Assembly: GCA_950097145.1 (NCBI GenBank) | Contig: CATNCF010000006.1 | Location: 1 to 64,000, forward strand | From: an uncultured Lachnospiraceae bacterium | GTDB lineage: Bacteria > Bacillota > Clostridia > Lachnospirales > Lachnospiraceae | Direction: 5' to 3' | Length of the DNA: 64,000 bases | Shown: positions 1-7,885 of the stretch, piece by piece | Layout: every line of letters starts with the position of its first letter | Numbering within the stretch: position 1 is the first letter of the stretch | Notes under the pieces: model-generated | What the model saw: the letters and a program-made list of their open reading frames with translations, nothing else | Databases searched by the model: none | Told to the model about the DNA's origin: nothing | Program-made: the position numbers and the translations under genes

Positions 1-1
1 T

Positions 2-169
2 ATCACTTTCAGCCAATCTATGAGGATTATTATAGACGCACTTATAGAATCTGTTATGGAATACTTCCATATCACTGAGCAGCAGCTGGAAGAATTTACG
101 TCCGGCTTTGTTCAAAGACTGCCAAAGTACATGCAAAAAGCATTGGAGAGAGGTTCCATAGCTGCCTGA
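2..169 (+). CDS. C-terminal fragment of a hypothetical protein (cut by window edge)
   Basis: An open frame enters from the left edge and stops with TGA at 167-169, giving about 55 residues. The visible part is mostly helical with alternating charged and hydrophobic residues and contains LIESVMEYFHITEQQLEEF. I do not recognise the family. The start lies outside the window, so this is a partial gene. Confidence 0.5.
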   Translation: MTFSQSMRIIIDALIESVMEYFHITEQQLEEFTSGFVQRLPKYMQKALERGSIAA

Positions 170-273
170 TTACTATTTTGTGAGTTAAAGTATTGATTTT
201 TCAAAGTGCAAATCCCATTTTTAATGTGGGAAGTTTGAGTTTCTTATTTATTTTCCACCTTCAGGAAGAAATG

Positions 274-768
274 TTATTCCTTTATATGCTCCCTCATAAT
301 ATCAAAAAGCCCCTCGCTTATCCTCACGTTGGTTTCTTTCAATTTCTCAATGCACTCCTCAATATCCCCAGCAGTAAGCATTCCCTCATCAAAGGATTTC
401 AGCAACAGACCAATCGTTCCCGTAATCGGCAGCCCCATCTTCTTTGCCACACTCCTGCCCTTATGTTCATCCATAACCAGCAAATCTGCTTTCCTGCTAT
501 TCGCCAAAACAATTGCTTCACTTTCCCCAGCATCCAGACCGGACACTTCCTGCAGAATCGTCACAGCTACCTTATTGTCAACCTCTTCTACTTCCAGAAA
601 ATCACTGTACATTACCTGAGAAGCCTCTGCTGCAAACTTTTCATTACCTGTCAATTCCATATATACAGCATTAGGAATAAGCACCTTCCCATATAAGTGC
701 TTCAGAATATCCAAATGCCCCATCTTCATCAAGGTAATAATCGGTGTGGTATCCGATACAATCAACAT
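274..768 (-). CDS. PIN-domain (DUF3368-type) toxin of a toxin-antitoxin pair
   Basis: 164-residue protein of the PIN-like DUF3368 family, predicted to act as a metal-dependent ribonuclease toxin. The N-terminus VSDTTPIITL carries the first conserved Asp. LDAGESEAIVLA and LLVMDEHKGR supply the later acidic positions expected of the fold. The gene overlaps the end of the upstream UPF0175 gene by 7 bp, the usual arrangement of this pair, so the two are probably translated together. Length is typical of the family and no disruption is seen. Toxicity and target are inferred from family and context only. Confidence 0.82.
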   Translation of the reverse strand: MLIVSDTTPIITLMKMGHLDILKHLYGKVLIPNAVYMELTGNEKFAAEASQVMYSDFLEVEEVDNKVAVTILQEVSGLDAGESEAIVLANSRKADLLVMDEHKGRSVAKKMGLPITGTIGLLLKSFDEGMLTAGDIEECIEKLKETNVRISEGLFDIMREHIKE

Positions 769-1046
769 ACTGCCACACTTCCAACTTTATTAAGAGTTGC
801 CAAATCCTCTGCAAGTTCTTCTTCTGTCATATCAAAATATGCAATCCCTAGTGAACCATATAATTCAATCAGCTCCATTTTGGGTATGCCAAGCATTTCT
901 GCTGCCTTTCCATGCGATATGGTGTCATTTTTTATATATGGATATAACAACATGGCATTTCTAATCAAAACCGCACTGTCCCCCTCCACATTTGCATACG
1001 GTACGACCGCTTCCGGAACATTAATTTCTATCTGTTTCATTGTCAT
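762..1046 (-). CDS. UPF0175-family antitoxin
   Basis: About 94 residues with a UPF0175 pattern: a short N-terminal strand (KQIEINVPEAV), then helices including a helix-turn-helix-like stretch around ISHGKAAEMLGIPKMELIELYGSLG, and an acidic C-terminal part (FDMTEEELAEDLATL). UPF0175 proteins commonly accompany DUF3368/PIN toxins, and this gene overlaps such a gene directly. Several ATGs cluster at the start. An AAGGAG at 1056-1061 abuts the first (1055) and is best spaced for the ATG at 1046, so 1046 was chosen. It probably neutralises the toxin and autoregulates the pair. Confidence 0.78.
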   Translation of the reverse strand: MTMKQIEINVPEAVVPYANVEGDSAVLIRNAMLLYPYIKNDTISHGKAAEMLGIPKMELIELYGSLGIAYFDMTEEELAEDLATLNKVGSVAVC

Positions 1047-1075
1047 AATCATCATCTCCTTAACAAAATAATATA

Positions 1076-1536
1076 TTACAAATTAAATCTCATAGGCACA
1101 TATAGCGTCTGATATTCTTCAAACCCCAATTTCTTATATAATGAATATCCTTTCTCTGTTGCATTCAATTCAATAAAATCCAAGCTCATCTTTTTTGAGA
1201 ATAAAAAAACTTCCTGCATTAGTCGAGTGGCTATTCCTTGATGCCTGTATCCTTCAAGTGTATAGACACTCAACACATTTCCAACCTTTCCATTTATAAA
1301 ATGGGGATTCGATGGTTTTTCAATAATAAGCAGCAAGGCTGTAGCGACCATGACTCCCTCATCTTTTGCGACAAAAGCAAATATGTTCCTGTCTAAATGC
1401 CGTTCAAAATACAGGGGAATTTTCTCTTTCATAGAAACTTCATCTTCTATTCTGCCCCCATATCCGCCTTGATATATTCAAGGCGCATTTCCGTTAATGT
1501 ATCTATGTCTGCCTTGTCAGCCCTTATATATTCCAC
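1076..1536 (-). pseudogene. GNAT-family N-acetyltransferase, frameshifted
   Basis: The intact-looking downstream part (1076-1432, 118 residues) has the acetyl-CoA binding region of a GNAT fold (VLSVYTLEGYRHQGIATRLM) and the C-terminal YSLYKKLGFEE. The missing N-terminus is present just upstream in another frame: from a GTG at 1534-1536 behind AAAGAGG it reads MEYIRADKADIDTLTEMR and ends at a TAG after DMGAE. The continuation IEDEVSMKEKIP lies in the next frame, so a one-base shift near 1445-1450 joins the two. This is a broken gene or a sequencing error. Substrate unknown. Confidence 0.75.
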
Positions 1537-1708
1537 CAAAATAATCAACCTCTTTCAACTCCGTATAAAACACATTTCTGTAACAAGAAAAAATCACTTT
1601 GATTCCCCATGCATCCAGCATCTTTTATTGAAAAAATCGAATATCTTTCTTATTACTATGATATCTTTGTTTCTTCTGTTTTGCAAGATTTTTTACCTGT
1701 TTGATTGG

Positions 1709-2346
1709 TCATTCGTTTCCATATCCATCCAGATATTCCTGTAATAAATCCACAAATTTTCCAATATAGATGCCATCCACAAAAGAATGGTGTGCCTGAA
1801 CAGACACAGGCATTACAATCCGTCCAACTTTCCCATAGTATTTTCCTCAATCAAATAAAGGAGTCGCATTATCCTCTTGTCCAGAATTGGTATTTGATAT
1901 GTGCGTATAAGCAACCCAAGGCATCGGAGAACACTGAAATACATCATTTCCCAACGGACCGGTAAAATATTCTTTCTGTTCCTGTGCAATTCTTGCCGCC
2001 AGCTCCAAATATTCTTCCAGCGTTTCCAGCATGGGAACATTGATTACATTAAACAATTCCGTTTCTTTATTCAGATAAGTAAAGGCTGTGTCAATTTTGT
2101 CAACAACACAACCGTCCCATTTAAAAAACGATACCGGAATGCATCTATGTTATTGGCACATCTGCATACAGCATAGACACAAGCAATCGTAAAAGAATAC
2201 CCCTGTTTCTTAATTCTTTTCAGGAATAAATAATATTCGTTTCAAAGGTTATGCAAAATGCAGGTTCCACACTGTTTCTGAAAATCATACAGTGCATTGC
2301 CCTTTCCCATGTTTTTTTCGTCTACTATCTTATACTGATTTGCCAT
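1709..2346 (-). pseudogene. Degenerate chloramphenicol acetyltransferase-like gene
   Basis: Type A CAT homology runs through several frames. From ATG 2346 (behind AGGGGG) the start reads MANQYKIVDEKNMGKGNALYDF. A middle part carries FNVINVPMLETLEEYLELAARIA and the conserved PWVAYTHIS. The end shows VQAHHSFVDGIYIGKFVDLL, which contains the HHxxxDG active-site motif, and stops at 1709. A TGA interrupts the frame near 2267 and at least two frame changes are needed to join the parts. The active-site His is still readable, but no single frame spans the gene, so it cannot make a full enzyme. It lies next to a frameshifted GNAT gene. Confidence 0.78.
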
Positions 2347-2452
2347 GTAATATTCCCCCTAATCCAAACCAACATCTAATTTTAAAATTTGAAACAACTA
2401 AATTTCATTTCATTTTTTATTCTATTAGCATTTAATCAGAGCAGGCATATAG

Positions 2453-2722
2453 TCTAAAATAGCAGGAGAAAAATTTTTCCCTGAAGTCTCAGAGGAAATC
2501 CGAGAACTGACAGATGGGCAAAAAGGCAGATATGAAGATTTTTACACTTTGCTGTTAAGTATGTATTGCTTTGAATTTCACAACCATTGCACCTATTTTG
2601 TACTGAGAGATAAAGACCATCTTATTGGGGGCCGAAACAGTGAAGGAGCATGTTATCAATCAAAGCAGCAGTTAATTCTAACAAAAACTGCCGCTTTGAT
2701 TTGCAACAAACAAGAAATTTAA
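2453..2722 (+). other. Open frame without a start codon, possible gene remnant
   Basis: Within the 378-bp stretch between the CAT remnant and the MerR gene, a frame stays open for 89 codons but has no ATG, GTG or TTG with a ribosome site near its beginning. It reads as plausible protein (EVSEEIRELTDGQKGRYEDF and later YFVLRDKDHLIGG) and ends in TAA at 2720. It could be the 3' end of a deleted gene. I do not recognise a family. The bases from 2347 to 2452 show nothing else. Confidence 0.25.
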
Positions 2723-2724
2723 GT

Positions 2725-3084
2725 TTAAGTGTTGTTTATAGATTCCTTGTAATATTCAATTTTGTTATCCAAATTTTGCAGGTATTCATTCCGCTTTAGC
2801 TGCTGCTCCAAAACATAGCCTCGGTGTATTTGTAGCATTTCAAGCCGTTCGGGTATCGTTTGCCTGCCTAAATAGTGTAATTCAGAATAATGCTGTATAT
2901 CTTTCAGCAACATGCCGGTTTCTTTTAATCGCCGGATAAATTTTATCCATTCCACATCACTTTCCGAATATATACGCCTGCGATTATTATCACGTTCCAC
3001 TATCAAAAGTTTCTTTTTTTCATAATACCGTAAAGTGCTTTCGGGCAGATTTGTTTTTTTAGACATTTCTCCTATTGTCATCAT
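2725..3084 (-). CDS. MerR-family transcriptional regulator
   Basis: About 120 residues. The N-terminal winged helix-turn-helix is clear: MTIGEMSKKTNLPESTLRYY, then a wing with RDNNRRRIYSESDVEWI. The second half (residues 75-118) is a coiled-coil dimerisation helix. There are no Cys clusters, so a metal sensor is unlikely. It resembles small MerR proteins that control oxidoreductase genes. The frame is open further upstream to 3261, but the domain begins at the ATG pair 3084/3081 and GGTGGGG precedes it. A perfect 7-4-7 palindrome lies about 25 bp upstream. Confidence 0.85.
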   Translation of the reverse strand: MMTIGEMSKKTNLPESTLRYYEKKKLLIVERDNNRRRIYSESDVEWIKFIRRLKETGMLLKDIQHYSELHYLGRQTIPERLEMLQIHRGYVLEQQLKRNEYLQNLDNKIEYYKESINNT

Positions 3085-3101
3085 GCCCCACCAAAAAGTT
3101 C

Positions 3102-3129
3102 TTGACTTAAACCATAGTTTAAGTATTAT
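3102..3129 (+). promoter_or_regulatory. Divergent promoter with MerR-type palindromic operator
   Basis: TTGACT (3102-3107) and TATTAT (3124-3129) are separated by 16 bp. The spacer is almost filled by the perfect inverted repeat CTTAAAC-cata-GTTTAAG (3106-3123). Placing the palindrome between -35 and -10 is how MerR-family regulators work. The orientation is rightward, away from the merR gene, into a short remnant frame. Confidence 0.55.
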
Positions 3130-3162
3130 GCTTAAAACATAATAGTTTTTAAATGGCATACA

Positions 3163-3294
3163 ATGGATTCCTTGGCTGGAAAGGGAGAATATTTTTTTGG
3201 ATTCTTTTACAAAGAAAATCCAAAGAATCCTCTGGTAAAAAAGTTTGTATCTCTGGCACACAGACTGAAAATCAGGGATAGAATTTCAAAATAA
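3163..3294 (+). pseudogene. Short remnant frame downstream of the MerR-type promoter
   Basis: A 43-codon frame starts at ATG 3163 (MDSLAGKGEYFFGFFYKENP) and ends at TAA 3294, overlapping the convergent histidine kinase gene by 23 bp. The frame stays open back to 3136 without a better start. It looks like the C-terminal end of a larger protein, with a basic tail (KKFVSLAHRLKIRDRISK). It sits where the target gene of the MerR regulator would be expected. Family not identified; a remnant of an oxidoreductase is only a guess. Confidence 0.3.
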
Positions 3295-4285
3295 ACCGAG
3301 CGCCGCCTTTTGGGCGGTTTTCGGCTTTCAGCGTGCCGTTCTGGCGGGTGAGAATCATTCTGGCAAGGGCAAGCCCGATGCCTACACTTTGTTCCGAAGC
3401 ATTTTTTCCTTTATAAAACCGTTCAAAGAGGTGAGGGAGATCTTCCGAAGCAAATCCAGGTCCGTTGTCTTCAATAATAATTTCTGAATAAATTGCGTTT
3501 TGGGAATAAGAAACTTGGATCTGCCCTCCGGCGGGAGTATGTTCCATACAATTTTTTAAAATATTGAGAACTGCTTCTGTAGTCCATGCATAATCGCCCC
3601 AAAATTGCGGCGGCGCAGGGTTTTCACCATTGTCTGTAATCCTCAGGGTCTGTCCCCGGAGTTCCATAGGAATTAGAAGGGGTTCCGAAGCGTTTTTGAT
3701 TAAATCAGGAATGGAAACTGGGTCATGCTTGAAAGGTACGGTTCCGGCGTCCATTTTGGATATTTTCAGCAGGGCTTCTACCAGCCAGTCGATACGGGAG
3801 AGAAGCTGGGTTAGTTCCTGAATGAGCTGCAGCCTGCGGGGGGCTGGAAGTTCCTGTTCCCTCAAAAGGGAGAGAATTAGATTGGAAGCAGTCAGCGGGG
3901 AACGGATCTGGTGAGAAATGTCCGCCATGGAATCTGCCAGCAGCTTTTTCTCATTGGCCAGGGCGGCAGCCTGTTCCCTTAAGCGCAGAGTCATTTTGGA
4001 TAACTCGCTTTCCAGAATAGACAGTTCCCCCTCTCTGTATTTTTCAAACTGTATAGGGGTATTGTTGTGAAGCATACTGTCTAGTTCCATACTTAACTGT
4101 TTTAGTTTCCGGTAACGAAGCCCTGTAAAGAAATAATGGGCCGCAATAAATAAAAGAGAGAAGAGCAGCAGAATCTGCCCGGTATGGGCGTCATGGGAAA
4201 AACCAAAGCTTACGGCCAGTGCCGCTAAAGTCAGATGGCAGAGCAGGCTTTTCTGTAGTTCAGGATTACGCAGTGTTTTTATCAT
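3272..4285 (-). CDS. Membrane sensor histidine kinase of a two-component system
   Basis: 337 residues. Two hydrophobic segments (about 13-30 and 38-56) are separated by only a few residues, so there is almost no extracellular sensor loop, as in intramembrane-sensing kinases. A dimerisation helix with the phospho-acceptor His follows (ADISHQIRSPLTASN, about residue 125), then the ATPase domain with N box (NILKNCMEHT), G1 (IEDNGPGF) and G2 (VGIGLALARMI). The gene lies 2 bp after its response regulator. Short-loop kinases often sense cell-envelope antibiotics through an ABC transporter, but none is next to it here, so the signal is unknown. Confidence 0.88.
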   Translation of the reverse strand: MIKTLRNPELQKSLLCHLTLAALAVSFGFSHDAHTGQILLLFSLLFIAAHYFFTGLRYRKLKQLSMELDSMLHNNTPIQFEKYREGELSILESELSKMTLRLREQAAALANEKKLLADSMADISHQIRSPLTASNLILSLLREQELPAPRRLQLIQELTQLLSRIDWLVEALLKISKMDAGTVPFKHDPVSIPDLIKNASEPLLIPMELRGQTLRITDNGENPAPPQFWGDYAWTTEAVLNILKNCMEHTPAGGQIQVSYSQNAIYSEIIIEDNGPGFASEDLPHLFERFYKGKNASEQSVGIGLALARMILTRQNGTLKAENRPKGGARFILKFYP

Positions 4286-4287
4286 AT

Positions 4288-4965
4288 TTAATCTCCCATC
4301 TTATATCCAAGCCCCCGGACTGTTTTAATTAACAAAGGATTCTGAGGGTCTTGTTCAATTTTTTCCCGCAGGCGTTTGATGTATACGGTCAGGGTGTTGT
4401 CGTTGACAAATTCTCCTGCAATGTCCCAGAGAGCCTCTAAAAGCTGGGATCGGGACAGTATGATTCCCTGATTGTTGAGAAAATATAACAAAAGCCGGTA
4501 TTCCAGGGCTGACAGAACAATTTCCTGTCCATCTTTTTTTACCGTGCCCCGCACAATGTCGGCGCTGATATTTCTGCATTCCAGCGTGGTATTTGATTTG
4601 CCGTACCGGCGCAGAATATTATGGATGCGTGAGACAAGCTCCCGGGGACGGAAGGGTTTGGAAACATAATCGTCGGCTCCAAGATCCAGCCCGGTCACTA
4701 CGCTGTATTCATCACCCGATGCAGTGAGAAAAATGACAGGAAGATCCGTGGAGGATTTTGCCGCGCGGCAGACTGCAAACCCGTTGCCGTCTGCAAGGGA
4801 AACGTCCAGAAGAATCAGGTCGAATTCTGCGGCAGATTCTTCTATCATCTCCAGGGCCTTGCGCTGTCCGTCTACTGCAGTAATAGAAAAACTTTCCTTT
4901 TGTAAGAATTCTGTTAAATTAGTAACGATGCTACGATCGTCTTCTACCAGTAAAATATGTGTCAT
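4288..4965 (-). CDS. OmpR/PhoB-family response regulator
   Basis: 225 residues. The receiver domain (1-115) shows the acidic pair EDD near the start, the phosphorylated Asp in LILLDVSLADGNGF, the Thr in FLTASG and the Lys in VSKPF. The C-terminal winged helix (about 130-225) includes LSALEYRLLLYFLNNQGIILSR and ends VRGLGYKMGD. It is the first gene of a two-gene operon with the kinase. It resembles VanR/BceR-type regulators, but no resistance transporter or van gene is adjacent. Confidence 0.9.
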   Translation of the reverse strand: MTHILLVEDDRSIVTNLTEFLQKESFSITAVDGQRKALEMIEESAAEFDLILLDVSLADGNGFAVCRAAKSSTDLPVIFLTASGDEYSVVTGLDLGADDYVSKPFRPRELVSRIHNILRRYGKSNTTLECRNISADIVRGTVKKDGQEIVLSALEYRLLLYFLNNQGIILSRSQLLEALWDIAGEFVNDNTLTVYIKRLREKIEQDPQNPLLIKTVRGLGYKMGD

Positions 4966-5076
4966 TGCCTGCTCCTTTCTGCTGAACTCACCGTTTTGAT
5001 TTGACAGGGTTTATTCTAGCATTTATGCAGGAGGTTTTCAAGACGAAGCCATGGACGAAGTATCGAACGTACAAGT

Positions 5077-5106
5077 TTGCTGTTGTTAAGAAATTGGAAA
5101 TATGAT
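5077..5106 (+). promoter_or_regulatory. Probable sigma-A promoter of the ROK kinase gene
   Basis: TTGCTG (5077-5082) and TATGAT (5101-5106) are separated by 18 bp, about 105 bp upstream of the ROK kinase start. No other convincing pair was seen in the 4966-5212 gap. Confidence 0.45.
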
Positions 5107-5212
5107 ACCATCAAAGGAAAGAGGGATAAGAATTAAATGTTTGTTTTGGAATATAAGAACTTTATATGCAAAGGCAAGTTTTTAAATAAGAGTTGAAAGG
5201 GAGATTAAAACA

Positions 5213-6154
5213 ATGAAAAAATATGGATTTGGCGTAGACATTGGTGGAACGAGCTGTAAAATCGGCCTGTTTGAAACTACAGGGCGCCTCGTGGAAAAAT
5301 GGGAAATTCCCACGGATACAAGGGAGGGAGGAAAGAACATTCTTCCCAATATTGCGAAGTCCCTTCAGAATAAAATGTCAGAACGGGGAATTGCAGAGAG
5401 GGAATTGGAAGGAATCGGTGTAGGGCTTCCTGGTCCGGTGCGCATGGATGGGATTGTTCCAGTGTGTGTGAACCTGGGATGGAAAAATATGGATGTGTCG
5501 AAGGAATTAGGGTCATTGATGCATGGAATTTTGGTAGAAGCAGGGAATGACGCCAATGTGGCCGCACTGGGAGAGATGTGGCAGGGCGGCGGCAAAGGCT
5601 GTGAAAATGTGGTAATGGTAACTCTTGGGACAGGCGTAGGTGGCGGAATTATAGTGAATGGAAAGATTGTTTCTGGAAGCAATGGAGCCGGAGGGGAAAT
5701 CGGACATATGACAGTAGATTCTCAGGAAAAAGTTTTTTGTAACTGCGGGAGAAAAGGATGTCTGGAACAGTATGCTTCAGCCACTGGAATTGCAAGGCTG
5801 GCCAGAGAGCGTTTGGCCCTAGAACATGAGAAATCCCTTTTAGATCAGGCGGGGAAGGTTTCAGCAAAAACAGTTTTTGACACTTACAAAGAAGGGGACG
5901 CCGTGGCAGGTGAAATTGTAGATCAATTTGCACGGATTTTGGGAACTGCCCTGAGTAATATTGCCTGTGTGGCAGATCCAGAAGTCTTTGTCATTGGCGG
6001 AGGAGTGTCTAAAGCAGGGAAACCACTTCTGGATGCCGTGGAGAAATATTACCGCAAGGCGGCATTCTCACCCTGTGCCGATACCAGATTTACCCTGGCG
6101 GCTCTGGGAAATGACGCTGGAATGTATGGCTGTATGAAGCTGATATTGAATTGA
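5213..6154 (+). CDS. ROK-family glucokinase
   Basis: 313 residues with all ROK hallmarks. The N-terminal phosphate loop is GVDIGGTSCKIGLF. The catalytic Asp lies in VEAGNDANVAALGE. GTGVGGGII is followed by the zinc site GEIGHMTV...CNCGRKGCLEQYAS, and the adenosine motif is FVIGGGVSKAG near the C-terminus. It phosphorylates a hexose, most likely glucose, with ATP in the cytoplasm. ROK kinases also use N-acetylmannosamine or fructose, so the substrate is inferred. It starts at ATG 5213 behind GGGAGATTAAAACA. The next gene, a putP-type symporter, has its own leader. Confidence 0.87.
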   Translation: MKKYGFGVDIGGTSCKIGLFETTGRLVEKWEIPTDTREGGKNILPNIAKSLQNKMSERGIAERELEGIGVGLPGPVRMDGIVPVCVNLGWKNMDVSKELGSLMHGILVEAGNDANVAALGEMWQGGGKGCENVVMVTLGTGVGGGIIVNGKIVSGSNGAGGEIGHMTVDSQEKVFCNCGRKGCLEQYASATGIARLARERLALEHEKSLLDQAGKVSAKTVFDTYKEGDAVAGEIVDQFARILGTALSNIACVADPEVFVIGGGVSKAGKPLLDAVEKYYRKAAFSPCADTRFTLAALGNDAGMYGCMKLILN

Positions 6155-6197
6155 CACTTAACAGATGATGGCTTTTGTGGTATGATATCGAAAGACA

Positions 6198-6225
6198 CTG
6201 TGCCGTTTAAGGCAAAGCGGCACAG
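6198..6225 (+). repeat. Inverted repeat between the ROK kinase and putP genes
   Basis: CTGTGCCG (6198-6205) pairs perfectly with CGGCACAG (6218-6225) around a 12-nt loop. No T-run follows, so it is a weak terminator candidate. It could instead be an element in the putP leader. Confidence 0.35.
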
Positions 6226-6266
6226 ATTTCCATCATCATACAAGAGTTAGAAGGAGTGAATCAATT

Positions 6267-7802
6267 ATGAGTACAGCATCAATTTGCATTTTAATCACCA
6301 TAGTGATTTATCTTGCAGGAATGTTAGTGGTTGGCTTTTATTTTGCCAGGAAGAATGAGTCTACATCTGATTTTTATCTGGGCGGAAGAAAGTTAGGGCC
6401 GCTGGTAACTGCAATGAGTGCAGAAGCCTCTGACATGTCGGGCTATCTGCTGATGGGCCTGCCAGGGCTTGCCTATCTGTCTGGTGTTGCCGATGTAGGC
6501 TGGACCGTAGTGGGTCTGGCAGTTGGTACATATCTGAACTGGCTGTTTACTGCCAGGCGTCTGCGCCGTTATACCCAGATTACCAATTCTTTTACACTGC
6601 CCCAGTTTTTCTCCAATCGTTTTCATGATAAGAAAAATATTTTAACCATGATTGCAGCGCTGATTATCATTATATTTTTCATCCCATATACAGCTTCGGG
6701 ATTTGCTGCCTGTGGAAAACTGTTTTCTTCCCTGTTTGGCGTAAATTATATGGCGGCAATGATTATTTCAGCCATTGTGATTGTAGGGTATACGGCTGCG
6801 GGAGGATTTCTTGCGGCGTCCACCACGGACTTTATCCAGAGTATTATTATGACATTTGCCATACTGTTTATCCTGGTTTTTGCAACTGTTTCAGCAGGAG
6901 GCGTTAGCGCGGTAATGGATAATGCTAAGGCACTGCCGGGCTACCTGTCCTTTACAAGCACTTATGTGGAGGGAGCGGCTGCGCCTTACGGTTTCTTAAA
7001 AATAGTCTCTACCTGTGCCTGGGGGCTTGGATATTTTGGTATGCCTCATATCCTGCTTCGGTTTATGGCGATTGAAGATGAGAATAAATTAAAATTGTCC
7101 CGCCGTGTGGCTTCTGTCTGGGTTGTGATTGCCATGGCAGTTGCTGTTTTGATTGGGGTAATTGGAAATGCGCTGAGCAAGGCCGGAGTAATCACAGCTC
7201 TTTCAGGAGCGGATACAGAGACGGTAATTGTCCGTATTGCAGACTTTTTATCTAGTTATGGTGTTGTCCCAGCTCTGGTGGCAGGACTGATTCTGGCGGG
7301 AATCTTGGCAAGTACCATGTCAACAGCCGATTCCCAGCTTCTGGCAGCCTCTTCCAGTGTATCGCAGAATATTCTGCAGGAGACATTCCATATGAAGCTG
7401 TCCCAGAGAACCAGTATGCTGGCAGCACGCCTGACAGTTATTGTGATTGCAATTCTTGGGGTTGTGATAGCCAGAGATCCCAATAGTTCGGTTTTTGGTA
7501 TTGTGTCATTTGCCTGGGCAGGATTTGGCGCAAGTTTTGGACCGCTGGTAATCTGCGCGTTGTTCTGGAAACGGACCACACTGCCGGGAGCTATTGCAGG
7601 AATGATAGCAGGAGGCGTTTTCGTATTTGTGTGGAAATATCTGGCTGCGCCTCTTGGCGGTGTGTTTGCGATCTATGAGCTGCTTCCGGCATTTATTGTG
7701 GGGATTGCAGTGATTATTGTGGTTAGTTTGCTGACAAAAGCCCCGGAACAGGAGATTTTAAATGAATTTGAGGCAGCCAAGTCTTCAAGTATTATTAAAT
7801 AA
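6267..7802 (+). CDS. putP: Sodium/proline symporter (PutP type, SSS family)
   Basis: 511 residues with about 13 hydrophobic membrane segments. The SSS-family signature is present: the N-terminal FYLGGRKLGPLVTAMSAEAS with the MSGYLLMGLPG helix, and the later GILASTMSTADSQLLAASSS, which contains the Na+-site Ser/Thr residues known in PutP. It imports proline with sodium for use as carbon, nitrogen or osmoprotectant. It starts at ATG 6267 behind AGAAGGAG and stands alone, ending at a strong bidirectional terminator. No proline-degrading genes are nearby. Confidence 0.9.
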   Translation: MSTASICILITIVIYLAGMLVVGFYFARKNESTSDFYLGGRKLGPLVTAMSAEASDMSGYLLMGLPGLAYLSGVADVGWTVVGLAVGTYLNWLFTARRLRRYTQITNSFTLPQFFSNRFHDKKNILTMIAALIIIIFFIPYTASGFAACGKLFSSLFGVNYMAAMIISAIVIVGYTAAGGFLAASTTDFIQSIIMTFAILFILVFATVSAGGVSAVMDNAKALPGYLSFTSTYVEGAAAPYGFLKIVSTCAWGLGYFGMPHILLRFMAIEDENKLKLSRRVASVWVVIAMAVAVLIGVIGNALSKAGVITALSGADTETVIVRIADFLSSYGVVPALVAGLILAGILASTMSTADSQLLAASSSVSQNILQETFHMKLSQRTSMLAARLTVIVIAILGVVIARDPNSSVFGIVSFAWAGFGASFGPLVICALFWKRTTLPGAIAGMIAGGVFVFVWKYLAAPLGGVFAIYELLPAFIVGIAVIIVVSLLTKAPEQEILNEFEAAKSSSIIK

Positions 7803-7819
7803 CTTTGATCTGAAAAAAG

Positions 7820-7866
7820 CTCCCAGTGGGAAGCGGATTGATTCTGCTTCTCGCTGGGAGTTTTTG
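7820..7866. terminator. Bidirectional terminator between convergent genes
   Basis: CTCCCAGTGGGAAG pairs with CTTCTCGCTGGGAG (one mismatch and a wobble) around a 19-nt loop. TTTTT follows on the plus strand and AAAAAA precedes it, so it can end both putP and the convergent NlpC/P60 gene. Confidence 0.85.
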
Positions 7867-7885
7867 TATATAATTTATGATTCAT

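Noticed and set aside
3272-4965. Vancomycin-resistance VanRS or BceRS module
   Set aside because: The proteins resemble these types, but no van ligase genes or BceAB-type transporter are adjacent, so only a generic two-component system is supported.
6151-6186. Promoter TTGACA / TATGAT before putP
   Set aside because: The boxes are good but 24 bp apart, too far for a sigma-A promoter.
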